A stretch of 64,000 nucleotides of DNA from Monosporascus cannonballus. Its lineage: Eukaryota; Ascomycota; Sordariomycetes; Xylariales. The stretch covers positions 1 to 64,000 of the forward strand of contig QJNS01000237.1 in assembly GCA_004154925.1 (NCBI GenBank), in the 5' to 3' direction. This document shows positions 35,765 to 45,855 of the stretch, one piece after another (within the stretch, counting starts at the first letter, position 1; every line of letters starts with the position of its first letter). The position numbers and the translations under genes were made by a program. The notes beneath the pieces were generated by a model that worked only from the letters and a program-made list of their open reading frames with translations, was not told where the DNA came from and ran no database searches.

Positions 35765-37126
35765 ATGCTCTCATTCCCGAAGCCGAGTATATACCAATCC
35801 CCAAAATGCTTCATCACCTACGGCACGATGGGGCATCCCGACCCCAAGCAGCTCCCCGTAAAAGGCAAGCCCTGGAGCGCATTGCTGGCACAAGACTTCA
35901 TCCATGAAGTAGGATGCATACCCTATTTCCGCGCATTCTGGCCGTGCGGCTGACAAGTCATAGGTAGATTTGATTCTGCCGCAGGGCTTGGTGCACGTCG
36001 TCAAGGACAAGATCGCGCGCGAATCCCGTCCGGTCCCGACTTACTCCCGAGTCATCATGACACTGGGGCAAATTCTCGAAGGGGATTTCTTCACCGAGTA
36101 CATCAAAATAGGTAAGTCAGCTGTCGCCGACTGACACTCTTTCGGTATCGGCTTGTCACTGATTATGTGAACAATAGGGAACATCATCATGCTTTCTGAA
36201 GGAAGAGTCGATGCTGAGAATGTGTTCTCTCTGAAAGACGGTGAACTTTCCCTATTGCCTCTCTAGTGAGTAGTGACTAACCTCATATTAGGCCTTCTTA
36301 CCATGTATCTAGATAAGGAGACTTACGAACGAGCGGGCCTTGTCGGAAAGCCCTATGGTGTAAAGGGTCAACGTGGGCTCAGGCCACGATGGAGTACGTA
36401 TTGTTATCAATCACACCGCGCTCACAGAATGCCCAACCTAATTCCTCTTCAGTCGTGGAGTTTGATCTCAGAAGTCCATCAATGCTGCATGGCAAGAAGG
36501 GGTTCGATAGACTGGCCTATGCCTGCAAGAACGTGATAAACAAGCCAACAACCTGGCTTTTCTGCAATCTATCCAAGAGTAAAGACACGCGTCAATGTTG
36601 TCACGTCCGTCTACTGATCCCTTACGCAGACCCCAGCCCCGATCCGCTAGCGAAGCATTATCCGGTAAGGTATACTTCGGCTCCCGGTTTTGATGAAGAC
36701 CTCGCTGTGGCTTCTCCTCCTTTGAGGCCGCCACCAGCTGTCCTCGAACGAAGGAATAGGCTGGAGCTGGACGAGTATGCTACTGATGTCTACGAGTGGC
36801 TGTCGTTGATCCGCCTAGGAAGCCCAAGAATCCTCGCGAGTGACAAAATTGACCCGTACCTCTCCACATACGCAGTCCCGGGTGGTGCAGAAAACATTAG
36901 TGAAGGCAGATTGTGCAAAGTAAGCTGGGAGGGCTTCATTTCATCAACCTGGGCTCGACAGCTTCTGGCGGATATCATTCTCGCCCTACCATCCAAGTCG
37001 TGGTTTTCACTGAGTGCGACAACGTTCGCAAAGAGTATCGTTGGCGACTGCGCCGAGTGTACTATCCTCAGACCTCCTGATTCACCGGGAGAATACTTGC
37101 TATGGGATATAAAAGGCCATGCTTAG
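35765..37126 (+). CDS. RPP40: RNase P/MRP subunit, Rpp40 family
   Basis: Six exons: 35765-35908, 35964-36111, 36178-36240, 36292-36393, 36453-36578 and 36630-37126, encoding 359 aa. Introns are 51-66 bp with donors GTAGGA, GTAAGT, GTGAAC, GTACGT and GTAAAG. The fifth intron is 51 nt and stop-free, so a form retaining it (376 aa) is also open. Family text: MLSFPKPSIYQSPKCFITYG, MTLGQILEGDFFTEYIK, YLDKETYERAGLVGKPYGVK, SPSMLHGKKGFDRLAYACKN and the C-terminal GEYLLWDIKGH. Rpp40 is a protein subunit of nuclear RNase P, which removes tRNA 5' leaders. The stop lies 36 bp from the YAR1-like stop on the other strand. Confidence 0.93.
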
Positions 37127-37162
37127 GGTATTTGAAAGCCTACCCGAATGATACTCGGGCGA

Positions 37163-37825
37163 TCAGTCTTGTCTTGGACGAACATTGCGATCGGCGAGGT
37201 TGCCGCCAGCTATAGCATCTTGAACCAGCTGTCGCAGCGCGGCTTGTCCTGCGTCCGTGTGGAAATCCTCGCGCTCGGCCAACTGTTCTATCCGTCTTCG
37301 AAACTCGGAATCGACCTCTGTGGCCTCCTCCTCGGTAGAGGCCATGGTGGTCATGGAAACTCTCAGTCCACTGGGCACTGGAGGTAGGGCGCTGCTGCCC
37401 CCTGCTGAGACCCCATTACTCTGAGCTCCGTTGGGCTGACCCTGTGATCGAGCGGCCGCCTGGATTCTTAAATACTCGGCAACTTCGGGATAATCGCCCT
37501 CTTCTGCGATCTTCTCGTACGCAGTGTGACCTTCGGAACCCTTAACGGTCAAATCAGCCCCTAGTTCCTCGACGAGGACCTTGGCGGCATCGACGGTCTC
37601 TACGACGAAAAGAGCGGTCTCTTCGTCCTCATCGCGCAGATTGACGTCGACATAGTATTCGCGTATCAGCGTCCTTAAGAGATCGAGATTGTTGTAGCTT
37701 GCAGCGGCGTGGACTAAGGAATACCCATGATCATCTTGGCCAGACGCCAGCGAGGGATTCTCGCGGAGGAGGGATAGCAGCGCTGTGGGGTTGTCGGCGG
37801 CGAGGAGGAATGGATTCGGGGGCAT
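37163..37825 (-). CDS. YAR1: YAR1-like ankyrin-repeat protein
   Basis: Single exon, 220 aa, ATG at 37825. Residues about 30-115 form two to three ankyrin repeats (DDHGYSLVHAAASYNNLDLL, LRDEDEETALFVVE, GSEGHTAYEKIAEEGDY). The remainder is an Ala/Gly/Ser linker and an acidic C-terminal helix (DSEFRRRIEQLAERED). Size and layout match yeast Yar1, which chaperones ribosomal protein Rps3 during small-subunit assembly. Assignment rests on architecture and similarity by eye, so another short ankyrin protein is possible. Converges on RPP40 with only 36 bp between stops. Confidence 0.82.
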   Translation of the reverse strand: MPPNPFLLAADNPTALLSLLRENPSLASGQDDHGYSLVHAAASYNNLDLLRTLIREYYVDVNLRDEDEETALFVVETVDAAKVLVEELGADLTVKGSEGHTAYEKIAEEGDYPEVAEYLRIQAAARSQGQPNGAQSNGVSAGGSSALPPVPSGLRVSMTTMASTEEEATEVDSEFRRRIEQLAEREDFHTDAGQAALRQLVQDAIAGGNLADRNVRPRQD

Positions 37826-38887
37826 TACGAAGCGTAGTGTCGAGAATTTGGAAATAAATGTCCCTTTGACTAGTATTCGGTCTGGTCGCCTCTGGAATTC
37901 GTTCGGCGTGATGCATCAATACTGGAGTTGATTGGCAGACCTAGTAAGTACTTGAGTATTTCGTGCAATAGGCGCCATCGGAAATTTGCGATGTTTTGCG
38001 ATGCGATGCGATACGATACGATGCTACCCCGCCATGCCCGTCCTGTCCCCTCCATGAAGTACACACAATTTCGTTACCGCCTTCCGTTTCTCGCGGTTCT
38101 GGTGGGTTACAGTCCTTCTAGATCAACTTTTAGTGGCTAATTGGCCAGCACCCTTCAGGCCCACCCCTTGCAATATCTTGCATCTGACGTTTTATGGGAG
38201 TCATATCGATAGCTGTATTGCGAAATCACTTTTTAAGCCTGCCCACGAGATGTCTGTGTTAACCTTCTATGCTTGGTTATCTCAGATATCTTAAATATCG
38301 GCCCTGACTAATAAGTGAGCTCTTCCTATCTTCCATTTTGGCCTGAGATTCAGACGCGGCCGATACCTATATCAGAGCGTCTTGGACCCCATAGGGGCCT
38401 GGTTAACAGCAACGGTAAGACACGGTGACTCACGCCGAGGAAGAACGGGGAACTTATTCATTCTCCCGGCGACCAACATACTGCTGTGCTTCCCTTGGGC
38501 GAACATTAAGCGAGAAGACTCAAAAACGGGGTCTTCAGATCGGATCAATCCATGCATACACCTGCACTTGCCTCGGTAGGATACCAGAGGCACAAATTGA
38601 TGCTCAGAACAGAGCGGATATCAAAAATACACAGCTTTGTACATCACCAACGCGGCGTAGCTACGACTAGTCCGTTGAGGCCGCTACAACGCAGATTCTC
38701 TGTACTCTTCTTCTCCTCCTTTAAGTGCCTATTCAGCATCCTCCCTCATCTACACATCTCTCTTCACTCTTCAAAAGACCTTCTGTCCCAGAGTCAGCAA
38801 CTCTCCTCGGCCATAATCGGGTCAGGTTTCCATTCCTCCTGCGTTCCATCTCACCTATCATCTACGGCGAGCACACAGCAGCTCGTC
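37826..38887. promoter_or_regulatory. divergent upstream region of YAR1-like gene and TRL1
   Basis: 1,062 bp. The last part is pyrimidine-rich (38,700-38,780), as in many fungal 5' leaders. The TRL1 frame is open upstream to an ATG at 38552. A short GCGATGCGATGCGATACGAT array lies at about 37,996-38,020. Confidence 0.45.
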
Positions 38888-41290
38888 ATGGCTTCTTCCG
38901 GGGTACCTTACCGCAGCCAAGACATACAGGAGGTTGCCAACCTCGTCAGAGGCCTCAGCGATGGGAAGTCCAAGACTGGTAGAGGCTTCAGGACCAAGAA
39001 GTCCACCTTTCCCGTTAAAGGGTCGCCCGATGGCGCCACCGTCGACTCTTGGAGATTTAACGATTGGGACTACAAGAAGCCAAATCTTCCTACCTATGCT
39101 CGGGGTCTATTCACCACGAGGAACCGCCGCAATGAACCAGAAATCGCAGTCCGGGGTTACGACAAGTTCTTCAACGTCGGCGAAGTGCGCGAGACAGAAT
39201 GGAGCAACATTCTCAAGAATACCCAAGGTCCATACGAACTGACGTTGAAGGAAAACGGGTGCATCATCTTTATTAGTGGTTTGGAAGATGGTACCCTCCT
39301 CGTGTGCAGCAAGCATTCGACTGGGGACCGTAGTGATATTGAGGTCAGCCATGCTAGCGCTGGAGAGAGATGGGTTGACTCGCAGCTGGCCAGCATTGGC
39401 AAGACCAGGGAAGACCTCGCCAGAGAGCTGAGACAGCGGAACGTCACGGCTGTGGCCGAGCTCTGCGATGATTCGTTTGAGGAGCACATTCTGGCCTACG
39501 GCCCAGAGAAGGCTGGTCTCTATCTCCACGGCATCAATGTCAACATTCCCGAGTTCATGACCTATCCTAGCGATCAAGTCCAGAAGTTCGCCGATGAATG
39601 GGGCTTTCGCAAGGTCGGACTCCAAGTATTCGACGACGTCAACACTGTCAAGTCATTTCTCGAGGGAGTTGCTGAGACGGGCGCCCATGAAGGTCGAGAC
39701 GTTGAGGGATTTGTCATCCGATGCAGGATGTCTCCTGATCCGGCGCGGGTGCCTTTCGTGGACTGGTTCTTCAAGTACAAGTTTGAAGAGCCATACCTGA
39801 TGTACCGTCAATGGCGCGAGTGTACCAAAGCCATTATAGCGGGCAAGCCTCCGAAGTACAAGAAGCATATTAAGATTACCGAGGAGTACCTGCAGTACGC
39901 ACGCAAGAGACTCTTTGCGGATCTAAAACTCAGCAAGCTATACATGCAAAATCACGGTATTATCTCCCTGCGCGACGACTTCCTCGCACACAAACACATG
40001 AAGGGTTCCGAAGCCGCCAAACTTGAGAATGAGTCCGGCGGTGCTGGTCAATCTATCACCCGAGATGTTGTGCTTGTGCCCATCGCTACCATCGGCTGTG
40101 GGAAGACGACTGTCGGACTCGCGCTGACACATCTCTTCGGCTGGGGTCTGGTTCAGAATGACAACATACAGGGTAAGCAGCGTCCTCAGCAAATGGTCTC
40201 ACAGGTCGTGGGCAAGTTATTGGAGCACCCCGTTGTGATTTCGGATCGCAACAACTCCGAGCGCAGAGAGCGGGAGCAGATCATTACGGATCTAAAAACA
40301 CAACACAAGGATATTCAGGTGGTGGCTCTGAACTTCGCGCACGGTGATATCGACGAGGTTCGAAGAGTGACACGGGAACGCGTTTTGAAACGTGGCGACA
40401 ACCACCAGACCATCCAAGCTCAGACGGACGAATCCAAGGTTATAGGGATCATGGAGAACTTCATACACCGATTCCAGCCGTGCGATCCGGAGCGTGCGCC
40501 TGACGCTGCGTTCGACCTGATCATCGACCTAGACGCCGCACAAGACAGTCGAGCTAACTTAGAAACCGCGGTTAACGAGCTACACAGGGCGTATCCGTCG
40601 CTGGTTGCCCAACTCCCAAGCGCCGAGGATATGGACGCGGCCGTGAAGGCCGCCATTGAGGATTACACGCCCAACATCCGCCATACCATCCCCGACCGTG
40701 GCGGTAAGAAGGACAAACAAAAGAAAAATAACGAGAACAGCCAGCCGTCACCGGCAGTGCCTAAGAAAAAGGGCTTAGAGTACATGTCTATCTCCGTGCC
40801 AGCTAAAGATATCACGACAGCTCTCGATACCGCTTTTAAGGGCACAGATCCAGAGACACAGCGCTTCTATCGGCAGCTACAAGGCACACGTCGCGTGCAG
40901 AACCTGTTCCACGTCACTCTGATGCACCGCGCCGCGGCCAAAGAAACCCCGGAGCTCTGGGCGCGATATACGGCTCTTCAGGCCGAGGATCAGTCTCCAG
41001 ACGGTAAGCTCGACGAATGCGACGTGCAGCTTGAGCGCGTTATCTTCGACGACCGCATCATGGCCATTGTGGTGCGTATATTGGACGAGGATGCAAAGTG
41101 GCCTTGCGTTAACAAGGTCCCGCACATCACGGTCGGCACCCGCGACGACTCCGTCAAGCCCAAGGAGAGCAACGACCTGCTAGCGAGGTGGCTCGAGGTC
41201 GGCAGCGGGGCCGACACGAAGATTAGCGAACGTGTCCTGGACGGTAAGCCCGTCATCAAGGGCTCGGTCCGCGCCGTACTCTCGAAGTAG
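38888..41290 (+). CDS. TRL1: fungal-type multifunctional tRNA ligase
   Basis: Single exon, 800 aa from the ATG at 38888 to TAG at 41288-41290. Three domains: an N-terminal ATP-dependent ligase with motif KENG (Lys121 the nucleotidyl acceptor); a polynucleotide kinase with P-loop IATIGCGKTT (about 399-408); and a C-terminal 2H cyclic phosphodiesterase with HVT (675-677) and HIT (746-748) joined by a Lys-rich linker. The enzyme heals and seals tRNA exons after intron removal and splices HAC1-type mRNA in the unfolded-protein response. In-frame ATGs at 38552 and 38600 would add 112 or 96 residues; I chose 38888 because the family homology begins right after it. The frame stays open for 72 codons after the stop. 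Confidence 0.96.
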   Translation: MASSGVPYRSQDIQEVANLVRGLSDGKSKTGRGFRTKKSTFPVKGSPDGATVDSWRFNDWDYKKPNLPTYARGLFTTRNRRNEPEIAVRGYDKFFNVGEVRETEWSNILKNTQGPYELTLKENGCIIFISGLEDGTLLVCSKHSTGDRSDIEVSHASAGERWVDSQLASIGKTREDLARELRQRNVTAVAELCDDSFEEHILAYGPEKAGLYLHGINVNIPEFMTYPSDQVQKFADEWGFRKVGLQVFDDVNTVKSFLEGVAETGAHEGRDVEGFVIRCRMSPDPARVPFVDWFFKYKFEEPYLMYRQWRECTKAIIAGKPPKYKKHIKITEEYLQYARKRLFADLKLSKLYMQNHGIISLRDDFLAHKHMKGSEAAKLENESGGAGQSITRDVVLVPIATIGCGKTTVGLALTHLFGWGLVQNDNIQGKQRPQQMVSQVVGKLLEHPVVISDRNNSERREREQIITDLKTQHKDIQVVALNFAHGDIDEVRRVTRERVLKRGDNHQTIQAQTDESKVIGIMENFIHRFQPCDPERAPDAAFDLIIDLDAAQDSRANLETAVNELHRAYPSLVAQLPSAEDMDAAVKAAIEDYTPNIRHTIPDRGGKKDKQKKNNENSQPSPAVPKKKGLEYMSISVPAKDITTALDTAFKGTDPETQRFYRQLQGTRRVQNLFHVTLMHRAAAKETPELWARYTALQAEDQSPDGKLDECDVQLERVIFDDRIMAIVVRILDEDAKWPCVNKVPHITVGTRDDSVKPKESNDLLARWLEVGSGADTKISERVLDGKPVIKGSVRAVLSK

Positions 41291-41509
41291 GAAGCGGGAG
41301 AGCCGGATGCAGCGTCTATCGAGACCGCAGAGATTGGCGCGTCATCTACCGCGGGAGGTCCGCCGACCAGGGGAGGGCCGGTGTCTTTGGCGGAACGTCT
41401 ATCGAAGAGACCGAATGGCAGAGGTCACGGTCGCGGCCGCGGACGAGTTCGTGGTGGTCGCGTCCGTGGGGACCATTCACGCGGTAGAGGACGCGGTAGG
41501 GTTGGTTAG
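41291..41509 (+). other. in-frame RG-rich extension behind the TRL1 stop
   Basis: Directly after the TAG at 41288-41290 the TRL1 frame is open for 72 codons to a TAG at 41507-41509. The final 31 codons encode eight RG dipeptides (GRGHGRGRGRVRGGRVRG and so on), typical of RNA-binding tails. The extension could be reached by readthrough, by an 84-nt GT-AG intron 41287-41370 (donor GTAGGA, acceptor ACCAG) that removes the stop and keeps frame, or not at all if the stop is a recent mutation. No canonical branch point is seen in the putative intron. Confidence 0.5.
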
Positions 41510-42034
41510 GGGGGACCTGAACACAACTCAATAGTGGCTAAGCATGTGAGACATGATTAGGAGTCCTAACAACAGGGGGCGTTATGGAGCACGAAAAGCA
41601 ACGTATATATATCATGACTTTAGGCAGTTCTGTCGAGGTCAGCATGGTCAACAAGATTTTGAAACTCTCCTCATGCCATAGCCTGACCTATACATACGTA
41701 GATGTTAGCTAGCTACAGAGTCACCTGCGACCATATTTATAGAAGCAGACGGTGACAACCTCGCTCCCTCGAGCTACTTCGCCGGCGTGATTAATGTTAG
41801 CGTTTCTATCCTGGTCATCCCCAGAAAAGCACGCGTTCCTTCGCCAGGTCTGTCCTGGTCTCTTTTCCCTTCTGATATATTATGACCCTCACCCCGGTGT
41901 CCTTAATTGTCGCTACCTATCCACATGCCTTTCTGATGCACCCATTACCCGTAATAAAGCCCATAGGCCCAGGCCGACATCGCTCGCTGCAAACATCAAT
42001 CCCCTTAACCTCACCGAGTAGAGTAGACAGAGCC
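41510..42034. terminator. convergent 3' flanks of TRL1 and TRP4
   Basis: About 525 bp without a recognisable gene between converging coding regions. Confidence 0.4.
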
Positions 42035-43421
42035 TTAAGCAGGAAGCTCATTGGTAACATCCACAAACTCACTCCACTGCCTCCAAGCCTCGCCAGTAGT
42101 TATAGCCCACCGTGCCCTCCGGACGCCCTCCTTCCACCGCTGCCCGCCGGGTCCCCTCTCCTTGACGACTTGCCCGTCGTCGCCGGGCCCCATGCTGCTG
42201 GTCTCGGCCTCGCAGATGCCCGACACGACGAACAGTGCTGCCGTGTTCATGAGCACGAACTCGAGGATCGGGTCGTCGGGTGGCAGCTCGCCCCGCAGGA
42301 TGCGGCGCAGGATCTCGGCGTTCTCGCGCGGCTCCTTCCCCGGGGAGACGGTGGACAGAGGGTGTGCCGAGAGCCCGAAGTCCGCGGGCGTCAGCTCGAA
42401 GTGCTGTATCGAGATCTTGTGGCTGTCTGGGGACGACGGGCCCTCCTCCTCGATGAGCTGCCAGCACAGCGTCGGCCCCGCGCAGGAAATCTCGTCAAGC
42501 TGCTCCCGGCCACACACCACGAGCCCCTTGCTCGCGCCCGACATGCGCAGAGCTTCGGCGAAGACCGGGCCCAGGTCGTCGCGCGCCACGCCCAGCATGC
42601 GCGCCTCGATCGCGTCGTCGACTGGGTTGCTCAGCGGCCCCAGCAGGTTGAAGATGGTGCGCCAGCCCAGCTCGCGCCGGATCGGCGCCACGTACCGCAT
42701 CCCCGGGTGGAACACTGGCGCGAAGAGGAAGGCGTAGTTGGTGCGCGCGTAGACGTCCGCAATGGTAGAGGGTTTGATGCGAGGCAGCTGCGCCGGCTGC
42801 GGCTGCGCCGACATCAGCAGGTCCGCTGACCCGGACTTGGACGTCGAGGCGCGGTTCCCGTGCTTCGCAAGCAGCAGGAACGATGAGGCGATAATCGAGG
42901 ACGTCGTCGAGATGTTGAACGTGTTGTGGGAGTCGCCTCCTGTTCCTACGATGTCGCACTGGAAATGTGCAGCAAGAGCGGGGTCAGCAGATGTCAAGAG
43001 GAGCTCTTGAGTTTTCGCATTGCATGATGCGACATGCGGCTGGCCCGAGGGGAGCCAGCGCGGACAAGGAACTCACCAACCCGCCGTTGTACCGCCCTTC
43101 GGCGCGTCCCCTTTGCGCCACGACGGCCTTCAGGCTCTCGAAGTCGATCTCAGCGGCGGCGCGGCGCATCGCGGCCGAGGCCTCAACCAGGACGTCAGCG
43201 CGGCGGTCCCATCCAGTGAAGTGGAGGGCCGTGAGCAGCGAGCCGGTCTGCACGGGGCTCAGCTCGTTGGAGAAAATGAGGGCGATAGCCTGCGCGATCT
43301 CCTGCGCCGTCACGTTCTCCTTGGCCGGGTCGGGCCAGAGGCGCTGTAGCAGGGGCCGGATGTCGACGAGGACTGTGCTGTCCCCCTGGAGGGCTATGGA
43401 GTTCGGCTGCTCGTGAGGCAT
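42035..43421 (-). CDS. TRP4: anthranilate phosphoribosyltransferase
   Basis: Two exons: 43421-43077 and 42958-42035, encoding 422 aa. The 118-bp intron has donor GTGAGT, branch GCTGACC and acceptor CCAG. The N-terminal helical domain is followed by the PRPP-binding loop GTGGD (120-124) with HNTFNIST, the KHGNRASTSKSGSADLL motif (KHGNR plus SGSAD) and RNYAF-type NYAFLFAP. The enzyme joins anthranilate to PRPP in the second step of tryptophan synthesis in the cytosol. The sequence PGMRYVAPIRRELGWRTIFN is a strong family signature. Starts 587 bp from the divergent MRPL11 gene. Confidence 0.97.
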
Positions 43422-44008
43422 TGGACGGAAGGGTTTGACACGGGATTGGTCAATTGGTGGGGGGATGGTGAGAAAGGGCTATGTTAAGTTAGAGAGATGC
43501 GTCAATAAGCTGGTATATGGGTGCATTGGCCCTACGAGTTCCAAGGTTATGGGTGACTCATCTGCTAGGACGATACCGTTCCATTCTTGAGAACTCTTCT
43601 ATCGTAAGTGTCCTAATGCCCCGCCATCACAGCGCTTATTGCACTAGCAATTATAGCATGGAGGGGCAGCCGTTACAGGTCTTTCCAGGGTCCCCCCCCC
43701 ACACCTTTAGAAGCACAAATGGGGCGGTGGGCAGCAGCAGAATCTTATCTCTGGGCAAATATGTAGATGGTGGGATAAAGAGGGCCGATACCATTACCCC
43801 TGGTGCCCCGGCCGTCTCCGTCTACACCGTAATCTGGTTCCCTGTACAGTGTAGTGCACGGACCTTCATCATAGTAAATTTCACACACTATGGAGCTCCG
43901 AAGCTGTTGCCAGTTCTGCTGAGATTCGGGAAGCCCGCGACACAACGGCTCAATATTCGTCGGAATAGGCCGCGCCTCGGTGGGAAGGGCCTCAGTATCA
44001 ACGCCATC
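43422..44008. promoter_or_regulatory. shared divergent upstream region of TRP4 and MRPL11
   Basis: 587 bp. A frame open from 43517 runs into MRPL11, but the upstream part lacks family similarity and is treated as leader. No CPC1/GCN4-type TGACTCA could be relied on; ATGGGTGACTCATC occurs at 43,549-43,562 and contains TGACTCA, the general amino-acid-control core, a plausible control site for TRP4. Confidence 0.5.
43554..43560. promoter_or_regulatory. TGACTCA, candidate CPC1/GCN4 site upstream of TRP4
   Basis: The heptamer TGACTCA occurs about 135 bp upstream of the TRP4 start. It is the consensus site of the Gcn4/CPC1 bZIP activator that induces amino-acid synthesis genes in fungi. The link to TRP4 is inference from position. 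Confidence 0.5.
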
Positions 44009-45073
44009 ATGCCGCCGCGGATCAGTGGCTCGGCGGCGCGAACCACCGTCAGAAGAGCCATAAAGCAGGCAACGGCGTCTCAAAGCCAGTGTCTCGCTGC
44101 CGAGCGCAGAATCCTTCAGAATTCCACCTTAGGTGCAGCAAGCTCAACCCCCAGGGATTATGCGACAGCCGCCGCGTCCGGTGCCGGCCCCATACCTCAG
44201 ATACCCCTTGGATCATTAAGGTTACCCGACGGCTACATTCCGCCCACCCAGCCGCCGAGTGCGCGACGGCCAGAGACAAGAAAGTCACAGCTCCTGCGCT
44301 CATACACGGCGCTTCTCCGATCGACACCGCTGATGCTATTCTTCCAACACAACAACCTCACGGCCCCAGAATGGGCAGCCATACGGCGAGAACTCCGGGC
44401 GGCCCTGGCCCAGGTCCCACCACCCGTCGTCGGGCCCAACGGCGAGACCCCCGTGGATATCGCCCCGGCAATAGAGCTGCAGGTTCTGCGGACACGCATA
44501 TTCGACGTCGCTCTGAAGATCACCGAGTTCTTCGATGCCGGCGCCCAGACGGCCAGGTCCAACGCGTACACGCATGATTTGTCGGCCACGGCATACGAGA
44601 CCATCAAGAAGGCGCCCGTGGACGACCCTACGACCGTCTATGCGCAGATAAGCCCGCTGATGGTGGGGCCCGTGGCTGCCGTCACCTTCCCGGCCGTGTC
44701 GCCGGCGCACCTGGCGGCCGTGATACGGGTGCTGGCGCCGTCGCCGCCGCAGTTCCCGGCGCCCACGCGCAAGAAGAACCCGAGCTATTACGAGCCCACG
44801 TTCCAGAGCGGGGCGCAGAAGCTGATCCTTATCGGTTCTCGGATAGAAGGTAGGGTGTTCGACCGCGACGGCGTCAACTGGGTTGGCGGCATCGAGGGCG
44901 GGCTCGACGGCCTCCGGGCCCAGCTCGTCGCCATGCTGCAAAGCGCCGGCCTCGGTCTCACGACCGCGCTCGAGGGCGGGAGCAAGGGCCTGTGGCTCGC
45001 GCTGGAGGGCAGGAGGACCCAGCTGGACGAGGAGGCTAACGGGGGCAAGAAGGAGGCGGAGCAGAGCACGTGA
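44009..45073 (+). CDS. MRPL11: mitochondrial large-subunit ribosomal protein uL10m
   Basis: Single exon, 354 aa from the ATG at 44009. The N terminus is rich in Arg, Ala and Ser ([20 protein letters not shown]), a mitochondrial presequence. The core begins [20 protein letters not shown] and [20 protein letters not shown], the conserved start of fungal mitochondrial L10-like proteins (yeast Mrpl11). The protein would form the base of the L7/L12 stalk of the mitoribosome. The frame is open upstream to 43517, but that part shows no similarity and includes a low-complexity CCCCCCCC run. The C-terminal Lys/Glu-rich end is variable. Confidence 0.88.
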   Translation: MPPRISGSAARTTVRRAIKQATASQSQCLAAERRILQNSTLGAASSTPRDYATAAASGAGPIPQIPLGSLRLPDGYIPPTQPPSARRPETRKSQLLRSYTALLRSTPLMLFFQHNNLTAPEWAAIRRELRAALAQVPPPVVGPNGETPVDIAPAIELQVLRTRIFDVALKITEFFDAGAQTARSNAYTHDLSATAYETIKKAPVDDPTTVYAQISPLMVGPVAAVTFPAVSPAHLAAVIRVLAPSPPQFPAPTRKKNPSYYEPTFQSGAQKLILIGSRIEGRVFDRDGVNWVGGIEGGLDGLRAQLVAMLQSAGLGLTTALEGGSKGLWLALEGRRTQLDEEANGGKKEAEQST

Positions 45074-45855
45074 TGGGTGGGGAATGTGTAATTCCTCCTC
45101 TGTAAAAGTAAAAGTTTGTATAAATGAACTACCTCGCGAGAGTGTATCAAACCAGTCGGCCGTCGGGATGCTGTTGTGTTCTATGCTCTCGGGTTAGGTG
45201 ATTCTTTCATGGTTACATTAGCTGTGTTACCTGCAATAGTGGCGTCCCAATGGGCTGTGGACGGGAGTCCTCTACACCCTTCTTACTAACATAGCCCGAG
45301 TAAATATTAAAGATATTGCTACAGCTATACATACTTGCAGGCAACCTTAGAATTTGTTCGGTGCCCAAAAGATGATGCCTATCTTCGGGTACATCTTACT
45401 TATTCACATGCACATGCTGCAGGTAGGTAGGTACCTCGTCTATGGACGGTGCCGTTCAGGGGGAAACAGACGCTAAACTGCGACCCTGCATATCGCTAAA
45501 TCCAATCAATTAGAGACACGCTGGAATATCCACCCGACACCTCCCGCCTCAGCCTCAGCCTCAGCGGCACGGTCTTCCCTTTGCATCGGGGTTCGGGGTA
45601 TCTTGATATTACTCCCCATTACCTCATACCTCATAGCGTACGCCTCATTCATGCAGCTTGTGCGCCTTACGACAGCTGGACCATATCGGCACCAACTTCG
45701 ATTCCTCTACGAGGCTTCCTGTAGTTACTATCTGTCTCTACCTGCTGGCAGTTAGGTAATGAGACTCTCGGCCTTTGAAGCCCATTCCTCTCCGACCTTA
45801 TACCACCAAACCAACCCACGTTTCCTCCGCGCATACTCGCGCAACAAAGATAAAG
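45074..45855. promoter_or_regulatory. intergenic, upstream of Tic20-like gene
   Basis: 782 bp, no gene seen. Contains AGGTAGGTAGGTACCTCG (45,421-45,438) and a short CCTCAG tandem repeat (about 45,541-45,563). Confidence 0.45.

Noticed and set aside
43517..44008. Upstream open extension of the MRPL11 frame
   Set aside because: It overlaps the promoter region shared with TRP4, shows no family similarity, and a presequence-like start exists at 44009.
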